A stretch of DNA of 64,000 nt from Rubrobacter xylanophilus DSM 9941 (GTDB lineage: Bacteria > Actinomycetota > Rubrobacteria > Rubrobacterales > Rubrobacteraceae), in assembly GCF_000014185.1 (NCBI RefSeq), contig NC_008148.1, positions 2,336,001 through 2,400,000 of the forward strand. Direction: 5' to 3'. Each line of letters opens with the position of its first letter. Within the stretch, counting starts at the first letter, position 1. The position numbers and the translations under genes were made by a program. The notes below the pieces were generated by a model. That model was not told the DNA's origin and did no database searches. It saw nothing but the letters and a program-made list of their open reading frames with translations. Of the stretch, positions 40,995 to 51,059 are shown one piece after another.

Positions 40995-41767
40995 CGTCCC
41001 CTGAACTCCGCCTTCCGCTTCTGCACGAAGGCGCCCATCCCCTCGCGGGCGTCCTCGGTGGAGAACAGCAGCGAGAACTGGTCGGCCTCGTACTCCAGCC
41101 CGCTGATGAGGTCCACGTCGAAGGCCCGGTTGGCCGCCGCCTTGGCGTGCCGCACGGCGAGCGGGGCGTTGGCGGCTATCTCGGCGGCCATCTCACGGGC
41201 CGCCTCAAGCGCCTCGCCGCGCGGGACGACGCGGTTGACCAGCCCTATCCTGTGCGCCTCCCCGGCGCTTATGCGCCTGCCGGTGAAGATCAGCTCCTTC
41301 GCGACCGCCGGGCCCACGAGGCGCGGGAGGCGCTGGGTCCCGCCCATGCCGGGCAGGATGCCCAAAGAGACCTCGGGGAAGCCGAAGACGGCGTTCTCGG
41401 CGGCGACGCGCAGATCGCAGGCCAGGGCTATCTCGCAGCCGCCCCCGAGCGCGTAGCCGTTGACCGCGGCGATGGTGGGCACCGGCGTACGGTCCAGGAG
41501 GGCCATCGCGGCGTGCCCCATCTCGGCGAAGCGCTTGGCCTCCAGCGGGGGCATGGTGCTCATCGCCTCGATGTCCGCCCCGGCCACGAAGGAGCGGTCC
41601 CCGGCCCCGGTCACGATGATCGCCCGCGGAAACTCCCGCTCCAGGTCCAGCAGGGTCTGCCCGATCTCCTCGGTGACCTGGGGGTTGAGGGCGTTGAGCT
41701 TCTCCTGGCGGTCTATGGTGAGGACGGCGATGCCGCTCTCGTCCCTCTCCAGCCTGACGTAGTCCAA
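40991..41767 (-). CDS. Enoyl-CoA hydratase
   Basis: Crotonase-family hydratase of 258 aa. LTIDRQEKLNALNPQVTEEI is the N-terminal signature, and DRSFVAGADIEAMSTM the first oxyanion hole. NGYALGGGCEIALACDLRVA is the second. AENAVFGFPEVSLGILPGMGG carries the two catalytic Glu positions typical of true hydratases. TTG 41767 starts the protein behind GGGAGCGAGG; no ATG is well placed. Its TGA overlaps the thioesterase start. It belongs to beta-oxidation. Confidence 0.92.
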   Translation of the reverse strand: MDYVRLERDESGIAVLTIDRQEKLNALNPQVTEEIGQTLLDLEREFPRAIIVTGAGDRSFVAGADIEAMSTMPPLEAKRFAEMGHAAMALLDRTPVPTIAAVNGYALGGGCEIALACDLRVAAENAVFGFPEVSLGILPGMGGTQRLPRLVGPAVAKELIFTGRRISAGEAHRIGLVNRVVPRGEALEAAREMAAEIAANAPLAVRHAKAAANRAFDVDLISGLEYEADQFSLLFSTEDAREGMGAFVQKRKAEFRGR

Positions 41768-41848
41768 CCTTCCTCGCTCCCTTCGTGCCTTCGGCGGCGC
41801 AGGGACCCCCGCCCCGGAGCCGGGCGCCCCTCTCACCCACGCGGCGGG

Positions 41849-42250
41849 CTAGCCCGCCGCGGGCACCGCCTGCCGGACGTACTCTATGGCCTTCTTGGTG
41901 GGCGTCCCCGGGGTGAAGACCTCGCCGACCCCCATCTCCTTGAGCCTGGGGATGTCGTCCTTCGGGATGGTCCCCCCGCAGAAGACCAGGATGTCCTCCG
42001 CGCCCTGCTCCCGCAAAAGCTCGAGGATCCGGGGGATCAGGGTCATGTGCGCCCCGGAGAGGATGGAGACGCCTATGGCGTCGGCGTCCTCCTGGATCGC
42101 CGTCTCGACGACCTGCTCGGGGGTCTGGTGAAGGCCGGTGTAGATCACCTCCATCCCGGCGTCGCGCAGGGCCCGCGCGATGATCTTGGCCCCCCGGTCG
42201 TGGCCGTCGAGGCCCACCTTGGCCACTACCACCCTTATCGTGCGGTCCAT
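41849..42250 (-). CDS. Methylmalonyl-CoA mutase, B12-binding (C-terminal/small) subunit
   Basis: Cobalamin-binding domain protein of 133 aa. [20 protein letters not shown] contains the DxHxxG motif whose His is the lower axial ligand of B12. [19 protein letters not shown] and [20 protein letters not shown] complete the Rossmann-like fold, and [16 protein letters not shown] closes it. The catalytic TIM-barrel subunit must be encoded elsewhere. It rearranges (R)-methylmalonyl-CoA to succinyl-CoA in propionate or odd-chain metabolism. It lies 81 bases downstream of the reading direction of neither clear partner; the next upstream gene is a FAH-family hydrolase 12 bases away. Confidence 0.92.
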   Translation of the reverse strand: MDRTIRVVVAKVGLDGHDRGAKIIARALRDAGMEVIYTGLHQTPEQVVETAIQEDADAIGVSILSGAHMTLIPRILELLREQGAEDILVFCGGTIPKDDIPRLKEMGVGEVFTPGTPTKKAIEYVRQAVPAAG

Positions 42251-42262
42251 AGCTATGACATT

Positions 42263-43075
42263 CTACTCTTCCCTGACGGGGTTGGTGAGCCGCCCGAGCC
42301 CCTCTATCTCGATGGAGATCTCGTCGCCGTCCTTGAGGAAGACCTTCGGGTCGCGGGCGAAGCCCACCCCCGCCGGGGTGCCGGTGGCGATGATGTCCCC
42401 GGGGACGAGGGTCATACCGGTGGAGAGGAAGGAGATGAGGCGGGCGACCGGGAAGATCATCTTGGAGGTGTTGCTGTCCTGCATGACCTCGCCGTTGAGC
42501 ACCGAGCGTATCCGGAGGCTCTGGGGGTCGGGGATCTCGTCGCGGGTCGCGACGTAGGGCCCGAGCGGGCAGAAGGTGTCGAGCGACTTGCTGCGGGTCC
42601 ACTGCCCGCCCTCGGAGAACTGCAGGTCGCGCGAGGAGACGTCGTTGCAGTTGGTGTAGCCGAAGACGTACTCCAGGGCCTCCTCCTCGGAGACGTTCTT
42701 GGCCTCCCGCCCGATGACGACGGCGAGCTCGGCCTCGTAGTCGGCCTGGGAGGTGATGGGCGGGATCCTGACCTCCTCCCCCGCCCCGACGAGGGTGTTG
42801 GCGTACTTGGCGAAGACGATGGGCTTCTCGGGGATGGGCGCGCCCGTCTCGTTCGCGTGGTCCTCGTAGTTGAGCCCGATGGCGATTATCTTCTGTGGGT
42901 TGAGGACGGGGGCGTGCAGCCGCGCCTCCTCGAGCGGCACGGGCTCCCCCTCCGGCTCCCCGCCCCCCCTGATGTACGAGATCATGTCCGGAGCCCCGAG
43001 GGGCTGTACGGCGCCGTCCTGAAGCCTCCCCACGCGCGGCTCTCCGCCGCCCACCGAGTAAGTGACCAGCTTCAC
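42263..43075 (-). CDS. Fumarylacetoacetate hydrolase-family protein
   Basis: FAH-superfamily enzyme of 270 aa. KIIAIGLNYEDHANETG opens the catalytic domain. IVFAKYANTLVGAGEEVRIP and DYEAELAVVIGREAKNV provide the metal-binding Glu residues. YTNCNDVSSRDLQF and TGTPAGVGFARDPKVFL complete the pattern. Family members hydrolyse or decarboxylate beta-diketo acids (for example acylpyruvates or 2-keto-4-pentenoate). GTG 43075 is 8 bases after GGAGGAG. It is followed by the mutase subunit gene on the same strand. Confidence 0.9.
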   Translation of the reverse strand: MKLVTYSVGGGEPRVGRLQDGAVQPLGAPDMISYIRGGGEPEGEPVPLEEARLHAPVLNPQKIIAIGLNYEDHANETGAPIPEKPIVFAKYANTLVGAGEEVRIPPITSQADYEAELAVVIGREAKNVSEEEALEYVFGYTNCNDVSSRDLQFSEGGQWTRSKSLDTFCPLGPYVATRDEIPDPQSLRIRSVLNGEVMQDSNTSKMIFPVARLISFLSTGMTLVPGDIIATGTPAGVGFARDPKVFLKDGDEISIEIEGLGRLTNPVREE

Positions 43076-43157
43076 CTTCTGCGCTCCTCCCTCCGGTTCT
43101 CTCTTGGTTTGCGCGCCACAGAGACCAGCAGGCCTGCATCTTAGCAGCAACGGGCCC

Positions 43158-43418
43158 TCAGGGGGGACCGCACCTCTCGTAGCGGCGCTCGAAGCCCTCC
43201 GCCGGAAAGACGCCGCAGGGCACCGGCCGGCCTCCCGGGTAGCCGGGGACGCTCCAGACCTCGTAGTCGCCCGAGCCCCGGCGCCGGGCCCAGTAGTAGC
43301 CGTGCCAGTGCTCGAACCTCCCCGCCTCCCGGTGCCGGTAGAGCGCGAACCCCTCCCCCGGCGGCTCCGCGCTCACGCCCTCGGGCCAGCCCTCCGGCGC
43401 CTTCCCCTCCCCGGCCAT
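43158..43418 (-). CDS. Hypothetical protein, 86 aa, aromatic-rich
   Basis: I do not recognise this family. The N-terminal half is acidic and Pro/Gly-rich. The centre reads ALYRHREAGRFEHWHGYYWAR, then YEVWSVPGYPGGRPVPCGVF with an ending of two cysteines. The ATG at 43418 lies one base after the pdxH TGA (TGAGATG), so it is coupled to pdxH. It could bind a metal or cofactor through the His/Tyr/Trp cluster, but this is speculative. Confidence 0.55.
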   Translation of the reverse strand: MAGEGKAPEGWPEGVSAEPPGEGFALYRHREAGRFEHWHGYYWARRRGSGDYEVWSVPGYPGGRPVPCGVFPAEGFERRYERCGPP

Positions 43419-43419
43419 C

Positions 43420-44100
43420 TCAGGGCTGGAGCCGCACCCTGCGCCACCCCGGGCCCTCGCGGGCGTAGAGGAGGCGGTCGTGCAGCCGGTTCTCGCGTCC
43501 CTGCCAGAACTCGATCCTCTCGGGCCTCACCCGGTAGCCGCCCCAGAAGGGCGGCCGGGGCACCGGGCGCCCCTCAAAGCGCCGCTCCAGCTCCGCGAGG
43601 CGCCGCTCCAGCTCCTCCCGGCTCTCCGCCGGCTCGCTCTGCCGGGAGGCCCACGCGCCGAGCTGGCTCCCCCGCGGGCGGGTGGCGAAGTAGGCGTCGG
43701 ACTCCTCCTCCGAAGTCCTCCCCGCCGTGCCCTCCACCCGGACCTGGCGCTCCAGCTCGCCCCAGTAGAACAGCAGCGCCACCCGGGGGTTGGCCTCGAT
43801 CTCCCGGCTCTTGCGCCCCCCGTAGTTGGTGTAGAAGACGAAGCCCCGCTCGTCGAAGCCCTTCAGGAGCACCGTGCGGGCCGACGGCCGGCCGTCCGGC
43901 GTGGCGGTGGCCAGGACCATCGCGTTGGGCTCGTAGAGCCCGGCGCGGAGCGCCTCCTCGAACCAGCGGCCGAACTGCCGGATGGGGTCGGGGTCCGCGC
44001 CGTCCTCGGCGAGGCCGGCGCGGGTGTACTCCCGCCGCAGCCCGGCGAGGTCCCGCCGCGCGCCCTCCGGCACCCCCTTCTTCGAGCCCGAACGCCCCAT
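43420..44100 (-). CDS. pdxH: Pyridoxine/pyridoxamine 5'-phosphate oxidase
   Basis: FMN enzyme that oxidises PNP or PMP to pyridoxal 5'-phosphate, 226 aa. [20 protein letters not shown] and [12 protein letters not shown] bind [20 protein letters not shown] is the typical central signature, and [19 protein letters not shown] with RLHDR completes the substrate site. ATG 44100 is preceded by a perfect TATAAT 8 bases upstream on the reverse strand and no ribosome site, so the message is probably leaderless. It is divergent from the FUSC-like exporter gene across 60 bases. Confidence 0.95.
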   Translation of the reverse strand: MGRSGSKKGVPEGARRDLAGLRREYTRAGLAEDGADPDPIRQFGRWFEEALRAGLYEPNAMVLATATPDGRPSARTVLLKGFDERGFVFYTNYGGRKSREIEANPRVALLFYWGELERQVRVEGTAGRTSEEESDAYFATRPRGSQLGAWASRQSEPAESREELERRLAELERRFEGRPVPRPPFWGGYRVRPERIEFWQGRENRLHDRLLYAREGPGWRRVRLQP

Positions 44101-44108
44101 GCCGGACA

Positions 44109-44114
44109 ATTATA
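44109..44114 (-). promoter_or_regulatory. -10 box of pdxH (leaderless)
   Basis: Reverse-strand TATAAT ends 8 bases before the pdxH ATG, so transcription should begin at or next to the start codon. No good -35 box is visible. Confidence 0.5.
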
Positions 44115-44144
44115 CGGGCGGTTCCGGCGGGGAGCGGGCGGGGG

Positions 44145-44150
44145 TATAGT
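44145..44150 (+). promoter_or_regulatory. -10 box of the FUSC-like exporter gene
   Basis: TATAGT ends 10 bases before the ATG at 44161 and no ribosome site separates them, again consistent with a leaderless or nearly leaderless transcript. Confidence 0.4.
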
Positions 44151-44160
44151 GGGGCCGGAC

Positions 44161-45285
44161 ATGGCGGAGACGGGGACAGCAAGCGCGGCGCGGGCGCTCC
44201 GGCGGAGGCTCGCCGAGGGCGCGCGCCGCCTGCGCAACCACGGCTGGGCCGTGGTCCAGACCTCCGCCGCCGCCGGGCTCGCGTACTTCGTCGCGGCCTT
44301 TCTGCTGGGCAACGACCAGCCCTTCTTCGCCCCCATCGCCGCCGTCATCTCGCTCGGGCTCACCATAGGCCAGCGGGGGAGGCGGGCCTTCGAGACCTCG
44401 ATAGGGGTCGCGCTCGGGCTGGTGGTGGCCGACCTGCTCGTCCTGGCCATCGGGACGGGCCCGATACAGATAACGGCGGTCGTCGCGCTCGCCATGGCCG
44501 CGGCCCTGATGATCGGCGAGCGCACCCTGCTGGTGAACCAGGCGGCGATCTCGGCGATCCTGGTGATCGTGCTGCAGAGCCCGGAGGGCTCCTTCTCCCC
44601 CGACCGCCTGATCAACGCCCTCGTCGGCGGCGGGGTGGCGCTGGCCATAAACTACCTGTTCCCGGTGGATCCGGAGCGGGTCGTCCGGCGCTCGGCCCGC
44701 CCCATCCTGGAGGAGCTCGCGGCCCTGCTGGAGGAGATAGCGCGGGCGCTCGAGTCCGGCGACCGGGAGCGGGCGGAGCGGGCCCTCCTGAAGGCCCGCG
44801 AGATAGACGACCGGGTGCGCGGCTTCGAGGAGGCGCTGGCCGCCGGCTACGAGACCGCCCGCCTCTCCCCCACCCGCCGCAGGGCGCTCAAGCACCTGGA
44901 GCTCTACGCCGGCGCGCGCACCCGGATAGACCTCGCCGTGATAAACACGCGCGTCCTGGCCCGCGGGGCGGCCAACGCCCTCCGCCGGGGGGACGGGGTG
45001 CCGGCCGGGCTGCCGGAGGCGGTGCGGGAGCTGGCCCGCTCGGTGCGGGCGCTCGCGGGGTACCTGGAGGGGAGCGCGGAGCCCGAAGAGGCCCGCCGGC
45101 ACGCCCTGCGGGCCGCCAGAGGGGCCACGGCCATCCTCCGGGAGCGGCACGACCTGGCCGCCAGCGTCCTCGTCGGCCAGGTGCGCTCGGAGGCGGTGGA
45201 CATACTCCGGAGCACCGGCATGGACCAGGCCTCGGCCCTCGCCGCGCTGGAGGAGGCGGCCGGGAGGGCCTCGGAGGTGGGCTAG
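44161..45285 (+). CDS. FUSC/aromatic-acid exporter-like membrane protein
   Basis: Protein of 374 aa. The N-terminal half (about residues 25-170) holds hydrophobic helices such as [36 protein letters not shown] and [19 protein letters not shown]. The last of these resembles the FUSC/ArAE family signature region. The C-terminal half is a long cytosolic helical domain rich in Glu/Arg ([20 protein letters not shown]). These proteins export aromatic acids or act as efflux-pump modules. The stop overlaps the stop of the convergent RidA gene by 4 bases. Confidence 0.83.
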   Translation: MAETGTASAARALRRRLAEGARRLRNHGWAVVQTSAAAGLAYFVAAFLLGNDQPFFAPIAAVISLGLTIGQRGRRAFETSIGVALGLVVADLLVLAIGTGPIQITAVVALAMAAALMIGERTLLVNQAAISAILVIVLQSPEGSFSPDRLINALVGGGVALAINYLFPVDPERVVRRSARPILEELAALLEEIARALESGDRERAERALLKAREIDDRVRGFEEALAAGYETARLSPTRRRALKHLELYAGARTRIDLAVINTRVLARGAANALRRGDGVPAGLPEAVRELARSVRALAGYLEGSAEPEEARRHALRAARGATAILRERHDLAASVLVGQVRSEAVDILRSTGMDQASALAALEEAAGRASEVG

Positions 45286-45680
45286 CGCAGCTCCCGCAGC
45301 AGGATCGCCTCGGCCTCTATCTCGACGAGGATCTCCGGGGAGATCAGACGGCTCACCTCGACCATGGTGGTCGCCGGCCTCACCCGGCCGAAGAACTCGG
45401 CGTGGGCCCGCCCGACCTGCTCCCAGCTGGAGATGTCGGTGAGGTAGATCCTGGTGCGCACCACGTCGGAGAGCCTCGCCCCCGCGGCCTCCAGCGCCAC
45501 CCGGATGTTCCCGAGCGCCTGCACCGCCTGGGCGTAGGGGTCCCCCGCCCCCACTATCCCGCCCGTCCCGTCGGTGGCCGTGGTCCCCGAGACGAAGACG
45601 AACGGCCCCCTCCGCACGGCCCGCGAGTAGCCGACCCTCTCCTCCCAGAGCGTCCCGCTGACCACGTTCTCGCGCCTCAT
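45282..45680 (-). CDS. RidA/YjgF-family deaminase-like protein
   Basis: Trimeric RidA-family protein, 132 aa. [19 protein letters not shown] opens the core. [21 protein letters not shown] contains the conserved Arg that binds the carboxylate of 2-imino acids, and [26 protein letters not shown] completes it. RidA hydrolyses reactive enamine/imine intermediates; other subgroups act on other substrates. ATG 45680 overlaps the TGA of the large FAD/Fe-S dehydrogenase gene (ATGA), so the two are co-translated. This suggests a role in clearing an imine or keto product, which is inference. Confidence 0.9.
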   Translation of the reverse strand: MRRENVVSGTLWEERVGYSRAVRRGPFVFVSGTTATDGTGGIVGAGDPYAQAVQALGNIRVALEAAGARLSDVVRTRIYLTDISSWEQVGRAHAEFFGRVRPATTMVEVSRLISPEILVEIEAEAILLRELR

Positions 45681-48535
45681 CCCGGAAGCCTCGCGGCCAG
45701 GTACTCCGCCGGGTGGAGCGCCCTCCTGCCTGTGCCGTCCAGGATCTGCTGCCGGCAGGAGGTGCCGGGGGCGATCACCTCCCGCCCCCCGCTCTCCCGG
45801 ACCGCCGGGAACAGCCGCCGCTCCCCCATCCGCATGGAGACCTCGTAGTGGCCCTTCTCGTAGCCGAAGAGCCCGGCCATCCCGCAGCAGCCGGAGTCCA
45901 CCACCTCCACCCCCTCGGCGGCGAGCCCGAGCGCCCTCTCGGTAGGCCCCGTGCCCACGAGCGCCTTCTGGTGGCAGTGGCCGTGCAGGAGCACCGGCGG
46001 CCCCGGCTCGAGCCGCAGCCCCTCCCCCACCTCGAGCAGCGCCTCCTCGAAGAGCCGGGTGGCGGCCGCAACCTCCTCCACCCGCCCGTCGCCGGGGAGG
46101 AGCTTTGCGTAGTCGTCCCGGATGGTGAGGATGCAGCTCGGCTCGAGCCCCACCAGCGGCACGCCGCGCTCGGCGAGCGGGTGGAGCACCTCCACGTTGC
46201 GCCGGGCGTTCTCCCGGGCCTCCTCCACGAGCCCCTCGGAGAGCATCGGCCTCCCGCAGCACACGACCCCGGGCAGCAGGATCCGCACCCCGGCGGCAGC
46301 GAGGAGCCTGACGGCCCCCTCGCCTATCTGGGGGCTCTGGTACTCGTTCCAGGTGTCGTTGAAGAGCGCCACCTCCCGCGGTCCCTCGCCCTGCGGGAGC
46401 CCGGGGAAGCGGCGGGAGAAGGGCACCGGCGCCACCGCCGGCAGGCTCCGGCGCCGGTCTATGCCGGCCAGGGAGGCCGCCAGGCGGGCGGGGAGGCTGC
46501 GGGCGAGGGCGTTGTAGAGCCCGGGCGCCCGGGAGGCCAGGGCGAGCTGGCGCCGGATACGCCCGGCGAGCCGCTGCCTGAGGGAGAAGCCGCTCTTCTT
46601 GCCCATCTGGTAGAGCACCTCGGTCTTCATGGAGGCCACGTCCACCCGGGAGGGGCACTCGGTCTTGCACGCCTTGCACCCCACGCACAAATCCATCACC
46701 TCCCGCATGCGCCGTCCCGTGAGCTCCTCCGGCGGCAGCGTGCCGTCCAGCACCGAGCGCAGCAAATTGGCCCGGGCCCGGGTGGTATCCCTCTCGTCGC
46801 GGGTGACCATGTAGGAGGGGCACATGGTGCCGGAGAGCTTCTTGCGGCAGAAGCCCGAGCCGTTGCACAGCTCCACCGCCGCCGCAAAGCCACCCTGCGA
46901 GGAGAAGTCCAGCCCGGTGCGCACCGGCAGCCGCCGGTGTCCGGGCCCGATGCGCAGGTTGCGGTCCATGGGCGGGGGGTCGACGATCACGCCGGGGTTC
47001 AGCAGCCCCTCCGGGTCGAAGAGGCGCTTGAGATCCGCGAAGGCCCGCAGGATCTCCTCCCCGTACATCTTCCCGAGGAACTCCGAGCGGGAGAGCCCGT
47101 CGCCGTGCTCGCCGGAGATGGAGCCCCCCAGCTCCGCCACCAGGTCGGCGACCTCCTCGGCGATGCGCCGCATCCGCCGGACGCCCCCCTCGTCGGAGGT
47201 GTCGAGCGCCGGGCGGACGTGCATGCACCCCACGGAGGCGTGACCGTAGAAGCACGCCCAGGTCCCGTTTCGCCGCACGATCTCCTCGAAGCGCACCAGA
47301 AACTCCTCGAGCCGCTCCGGGGGCACCGCGGCGTCCTCCACGAAGGCCACGGGCTTCTCGCGGTCCGCCGTGCCGAGCAGGAGCGGGAGGGTGGACTTCC
47401 TGAGCTTCACGGTCTGTTCCTGCTCGGCCTCCGAGCGCAGCGGGACGGCCGCCGAGGCGCCCACCTCGCCCCCGAGCCCGCCGATGCCGGCGAGGCGCTC
47501 CTCCACCTCCTCCCGGCCCCCGCTCCACTCCACGAGCAAAAGCGCCCGCGGCTCGCCGCGCACGAAGCGGGTGGCCCCGGCGTAGGCCGGGTTGGCCCGG
47601 GCGCGCCCTATGGCCACGTCGTCGAGCATCTCTATGGCCGAGGGTCCGGTCTCGAGCAGCCGCACGGTGGCCCTCGCGGCCTCCGCCAGGCCGCCGAACT
47701 CGAAGGAGGCGAGCCCCCGCGCCTCCGGCAGCTCGCGCAGGCAGACCTCAGCGCGGGTGACGACCGCGAGCGTCCCCTCGGAGCCGCAGACGAGGCGGGT
47801 GAGGTCCACGACCTCCGGGTCCACGAGGGCGTCGAGGCCGTAGCCTGAGACCCGCCGGATCAGGCGCGGGAAGCGGCGCCGGATCTCGCGCCCGTAGCGC
47901 TCCCCGATCTCTAGCGCCCCGCGCAGCAGCCGCGCCTCGGCCCCCCCGCCGCGCGCCCTGCTCTCGGCCTCCGAGCGCGAGAGCGCCCTGAGCTTCACCA
48001 CCTCGCCGCTCGCGAGCACGCACCGCAACCCCAAGACCTGGTCCGCCGTCGTCCCGTAGACCACCGAGCGCATCCCGGCGGAGTTGTTGCCTATCATGCC
48101 GCCCAGGGTGGCCACATCCGAGGTGGAGGTGTCCGCCCCGAAGACGAGGCCGTGCGGCTTCGCCAGCGCGTTCAGCTCCCCCTGCACCACCCCGGGCTCG
48201 ACGGTGCAGCGCCGCCTCTGGGGGTCCAGCTCCACCACCCCGTCCATCTCCGAGACGTCCAGCGCGAGCCCGGGCGCGGTGGCCTGCCCGGCCAGGGAGG
48301 TTCCGGTGCCGCGGGGGGTTATGGCGAGCCCGAGCTCCCGGGCGGCCGCGAGCGCCCGCTGCACGTCGGCCTCGCTGCGGGCCACCACCACCCCCAGCGG
48401 GCGCCGCTTGTAGATGGAGGCGTCGGTGGCGTACAGGGCGCGGGAGGCCTCGTCGGTGCGCAGGTAGCCGTCGAGGTTCCCCTCGAGCCTCCCGCGGAGA
48501 TCTCGGGCGAGGTTAGCCGCCGTTCGGGCATCCAT
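45677..48535 (-). CDS. FAD-linked oxidase/Fe-S fusion: D-2-hydroxyacid (lactate/2-hydroxyglutarate) dehydrogenase, YdiJ-type
   Basis: Single polypeptide of 952 aa. The N-terminal FAD domain shows [40 protein letters not shown] and [20 protein letters not shown]. The FAD-oxidase C-terminal domain follows ([17 protein letters not shown]). [20 protein letters not shown] binds a 4Fe-4S cluster around residue 620. Two CCG domains finish the protein ([29 protein letters not shown]). This combines GlcD-, GlcF-like modules as in YdiJ, which oxidise D-lactate or D-2-hydroxyglutarate and pass electrons to the respiratory chain. It is 4-base overlapped with RidA. Confidence 0.9.
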   Translation of the reverse strand: MDARTAANLARDLRGRLEGNLDGYLRTDEASRALYATDASIYKRRPLGVVVARSEADVQRALAAARELGLAITPRGTGTSLAGQATAPGLALDVSEMDGVVELDPQRRRCTVEPGVVQGELNALAKPHGLVFGADTSTSDVATLGGMIGNNSAGMRSVVYGTTADQVLGLRCVLASGEVVKLRALSRSEAESRARGGGAEARLLRGALEIGERYGREIRRRFPRLIRRVSGYGLDALVDPEVVDLTRLVCGSEGTLAVVTRAEVCLRELPEARGLASFEFGGLAEAARATVRLLETGPSAIEMLDDVAIGRARANPAYAGATRFVRGEPRALLLVEWSGGREEVEERLAGIGGLGGEVGASAAVPLRSEAEQEQTVKLRKSTLPLLLGTADREKPVAFVEDAAVPPERLEEFLVRFEEIVRRNGTWACFYGHASVGCMHVRPALDTSDEGGVRRMRRIAEEVADLVAELGGSISGEHGDGLSRSEFLGKMYGEEILRAFADLKRLFDPEGLLNPGVIVDPPPMDRNLRIGPGHRRLPVRTGLDFSSQGGFAAAVELCNGSGFCRKKLSGTMCPSYMVTRDERDTTRARANLLRSVLDGTLPPEELTGRRMREVMDLCVGCKACKTECPSRVDVASMKTEVLYQMGKKSGFSLRQRLAGRIRRQLALASRAPGLYNALARSLPARLAASLAGIDRRRSLPAVAPVPFSRRFPGLPQGEGPREVALFNDTWNEYQSPQIGEGAVRLLAAAGVRILLPGVVCCGRPMLSEGLVEEARENARRNVEVLHPLAERGVPLVGLEPSCILTIRDDYAKLLPGDGRVEEVAAATRLFEEALLEVGEGLRLEPGPPVLLHGHCHQKALVGTGPTERALGLAAEGVEVVDSGCCGMAGLFGYEKGHYEVSMRMGERRLFPAVRESGGREVIAPGTSCRQQILDGTGRRALHPAEYLAARLPG

Positions 48536-48624
48536 GTTCCTCAGTATAGTAGAGGGCGGGCGAGAAGGGCCTCTCCGGCGGCATCTGCTGCGATAATGTG
48601 TTGGCCGGAGCGCGAGGAGGCGGC

Positions 48625-49965
48625 GTGCGGGAGGACAGCTTGGGGCCGCGGGAGAGGGCCCTCATCGAGCAGGCGAAGCTGGTATTGGAGTTCAACTGGA
48701 CCGGCGGGTACACCAAGCCCGGGCCGAGGCTCTACCCGCACCAGTGGTCGTGGGACTCGGCCCTGATCTCGATCGGCTACAGCCACTACGACCAGGGCCG
48801 GGCGGAGAGCGAGCTGCTGCACCTCCTGGACGCCCGGTGGAGAAACGGGCTTTTGCCCCAGATCGTCTTCAACCCCTCCTTCGGGAACTACTTCCCCGGG
48901 CCCGGCTTCTGGCACGCCCAGGAGAGCCCCGACGCCCCGGAGGGCCACAAGACCTCGGGCGTGGTGCAGCCGCCGGTGCACGCCACCGCCGCGCGGCTCG
49001 TCTACGAGCGAGCGCCGGACCGCCGGCGGGCGCGGGGGTTTCTGGAGCGGGCCTACCCGCACCTGGCGGCCTGGCACGACTACCTCTACCGGGAGCGCGA
49101 CCCGGAGGGCGAGGGGCTCGCCTACATCCGGCACCCCTGGGAGAGCGGGATGGACAACGCCCCCCTGTGGGACGCCATCCTGCAGCGGATGCACCTGCGG
49201 GAGGACGAGATCCCCGCCTACCGGCGGGTGGACGTGCACACCGTCTCGGAGCAGGACAGGCCCACGAGCGCGGCCTACGACCGCTTCGCCTACCTGGTGA
49301 AGCTCTTCGCGGAGCTGGGCTACGACGAGGCCGGGATCCGGCGGCGCTGCCCCTTCCTGGTGCAGGACGTGCTCTTCAACAGCCTGCTGTGCCGGGCCGG
49401 CGAAGACCTGGCGGAGCTCGCCTCCGAGGTCGGGGAGGATCCCTCGCCGCACCGCGAGCGGGCCCGCAGGACGGCCCGGGCGCTGGACGGCAAGCTCTGG
49501 GACGAGGAGCACGGAACCTACCTGGACTACGACCTGGTGGCGAAGAGGCCCATCCACGTCTACTGCGCGGCCAACTTCCTGCCGCTGTTCGCCGGCGTTC
49601 CGGACGCCGGGAAGGCCCGGCGCATGGTGGACTTTCTGGAGCGCGGGGGCTTCGGCCTCTCCGGCGGGCATATAAAGCCGGTCCCCAGCTACGACGTGCG
49701 CGGCTTCGGCTTCTCCCCCACGCAGTACTGGCGCGGGCCGGTCTGGATCAACATGGACTGGTTCCTGATGCGCGGCCTGAGGCGCTACGGCTACGGCGAG
49801 CAGGCGGGCCGCCTCCGCGACGCGATCGTCGAGCTCTGCGAGAAGAGCGGCTTCTACGAGTACTTCGACCCGGCCACCGGGCAGGGGCACGGCTCGGTGC
49901 TCTTCTCCTGGTCGGCGGCCCTGCTCATAGACGCGCTGCTCGGCGCGGAGGAGGGGGACCGCTGA
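48625..49965 (+). CDS. mgh: Mannosylglycerate hydrolase-like glycoside hydrolase (GH63-type)
   Basis: Glycoside hydrolase of 446 aa with an (alpha/alpha)6 barrel. YPHQWSWDSALISIGYSHYD holds the substrate-binding Asp. HPWESGMDNAPLWD carries the acid/base candidate region, and SPTQYWRGPVWINMDWFLM and GFYEYFDPATGQGHG the C-terminal catalytic region. This pattern is that of MgH, which cleaves the compatible solutes mannosylglycerate and glucosylglycerate in Thermus and Rubrobacter. GTG 48625 lies behind GAGGAGG; the upstream ATG at 48598 has no ribosome site. The 3' end is 5 bases from the next gene. Confidence 0.88.
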   Translation: MREDSLGPRERALIEQAKLVLEFNWTGGYTKPGPRLYPHQWSWDSALISIGYSHYDQGRAESELLHLLDARWRNGLLPQIVFNPSFGNYFPGPGFWHAQESPDAPEGHKTSGVVQPPVHATAARLVYERAPDRRRARGFLERAYPHLAAWHDYLYRERDPEGEGLAYIRHPWESGMDNAPLWDAILQRMHLREDEIPAYRRVDVHTVSEQDRPTSAAYDRFAYLVKLFAELGYDEAGIRRRCPFLVQDVLFNSLLCRAGEDLAELASEVGEDPSPHRERARRTARALDGKLWDEEHGTYLDYDLVAKRPIHVYCAANFLPLFAGVPDAGKARRMVDFLERGGFGLSGGHIKPVPSYDVRGFGFSPTQYWRGPVWINMDWFLMRGLRRYGYGEQAGRLRDAIVELCEKSGFYEYFDPATGQGHGSVLFSWSAALLIDALLGAEEGDR

Positions 49966-49970
49966 GGGCG

Positions 49971-51059
49971 GTGCGGGGCGCCCTGCTGCGCAACCTGCTC
50001 TTTCTGCTCTCCCTCGGCCTGGCGCTCCACCTGCTGCTGCCCCGGATACCGGGCGTGGAGCGCTCGCTGGAGCTGGTCTCCCGGGCCTCCGTCCCCCTGA
50101 TCCTGGCCGCCCTCGCCGCCGAGCTGCTGAGCGAGCTCTCCTACGCCGGGCTCCTCGGGCGCGTGACCGCCGCCGCGGCGAACATCCCGCCGCGCCTGCG
50201 CCGCCGGCGCGGCCTGGGCAGCTGGTACATGCTGCGGCTGACCGTGACCGGCTACGGGGCCTCGCACGCCCTCCCCGGCGGCGGCGCGGCCGGCGCGGCG
50301 GTCGCCTACACCGCGCTGCGCAGCCGGGGCCTCGAGCGCCGCCGGATCGGGGCGGCCCTCGCGGCCACCTCGGCGCTCGCCTACGGGGCGCTGGGGACCA
50401 TCCTGGCGGCGAGCCTGCTCTACCTGCTCGCCCGCGGGAACCTGGACCCGGCGCAGCGGACGGCGGCCTCGCTCGGCCTCTCCCTCACGCTTGCCGGCTT
50501 CGCCGGGAGCTACGCGGTCTACCGCAACCCGCTGCCGGCGAGGCTCGCGCTTGAGGGGGCGGCGAAGGGGCTGCCGGGGCTGCTCGGCGGATCTGCGCGC
50601 GGCCGGCGCCTCGCCGCCGCCCTGGAGCGGGCCCTGCTCCGCCTCGGGGCCGAGCTCGGCGCCCTGCGGCGGCAGCTCATGTCCGCCCCTCCGGCCGAGA
50701 TCCTCCGGCTTTGCGCCCTGGCGCTCGGGTTCTGGGCCTTCGACGCGCTGTGCCTGCTGCTCATGTTCCGGGCCTTCGGCGTCGAGGTGGGCACCGCCGA
50801 GCTGCTCGCCGCCTACGGCATCGCGACCGCCGCCGGCGCCCTCCCCCTGACCCCCGGCGGCATCGGGGTCTTCGAGACAACCATCCTGACCGTGCTGGTG
50901 CTCTTCGGGATCGGGCCGGAGGCCACCGTCCCGGTGCTCGGCTACCGGCTCTTCAACTTCTGGCTGCCCATACCGCTGGCGGCGCTCCTGTACCCCACGC
51001 TGCACCGCAGGCCGGGCCCGCGGCCCCCGCTCTCGCGCTTCGGGCGGCGCTACTCGTAG
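49971..51059 (+). CDS. Flippase-like membrane protein (UPF0104/LPG synthase transmembrane domain, YbhN-like)
   Basis: Integral membrane protein of 362 aa with about eight helices. YGASHALPGGGAAGAAVAY in the middle and AAGALPLTPGGIGVFETTIL near the C-terminus are the signatures of the lysylphosphatidylglycerol synthase-type transmembrane domain (UPF0104). No soluble aminoacyl-transferase domain is attached, so it is a stand-alone flippase-like protein. GTG 49971 follows the hydrolase stop by 5 bases. The pairing with MgH suggests a role in membrane or sugar stress adaptation but nothing fixes it. Confidence 0.85.
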   Translation: MRGALLRNLLFLLSLGLALHLLLPRIPGVERSLELVSRASVPLILAALAAELLSELSYAGLLGRVTAAAANIPPRLRRRRGLGSWYMLRLTVTGYGASHALPGGGAAGAAVAYTALRSRGLERRRIGAALAATSALAYGALGTILAASLLYLLARGNLDPAQRTAASLGLSLTLAGFAGSYAVYRNPLPARLALEGAAKGLPGLLGGSARGRRLAAALERALLRLGAELGALRRQLMSAPPAEILRLCALALGFWAFDALCLLLMFRAFGVEVGTAELLAAYGIATAAGALPLTPGGIGVFETTILTVLVLFGIGPEATVPVLGYRLFNFWLPIPLAALLYPTLHRRPGPRPPLSRFGRRYS

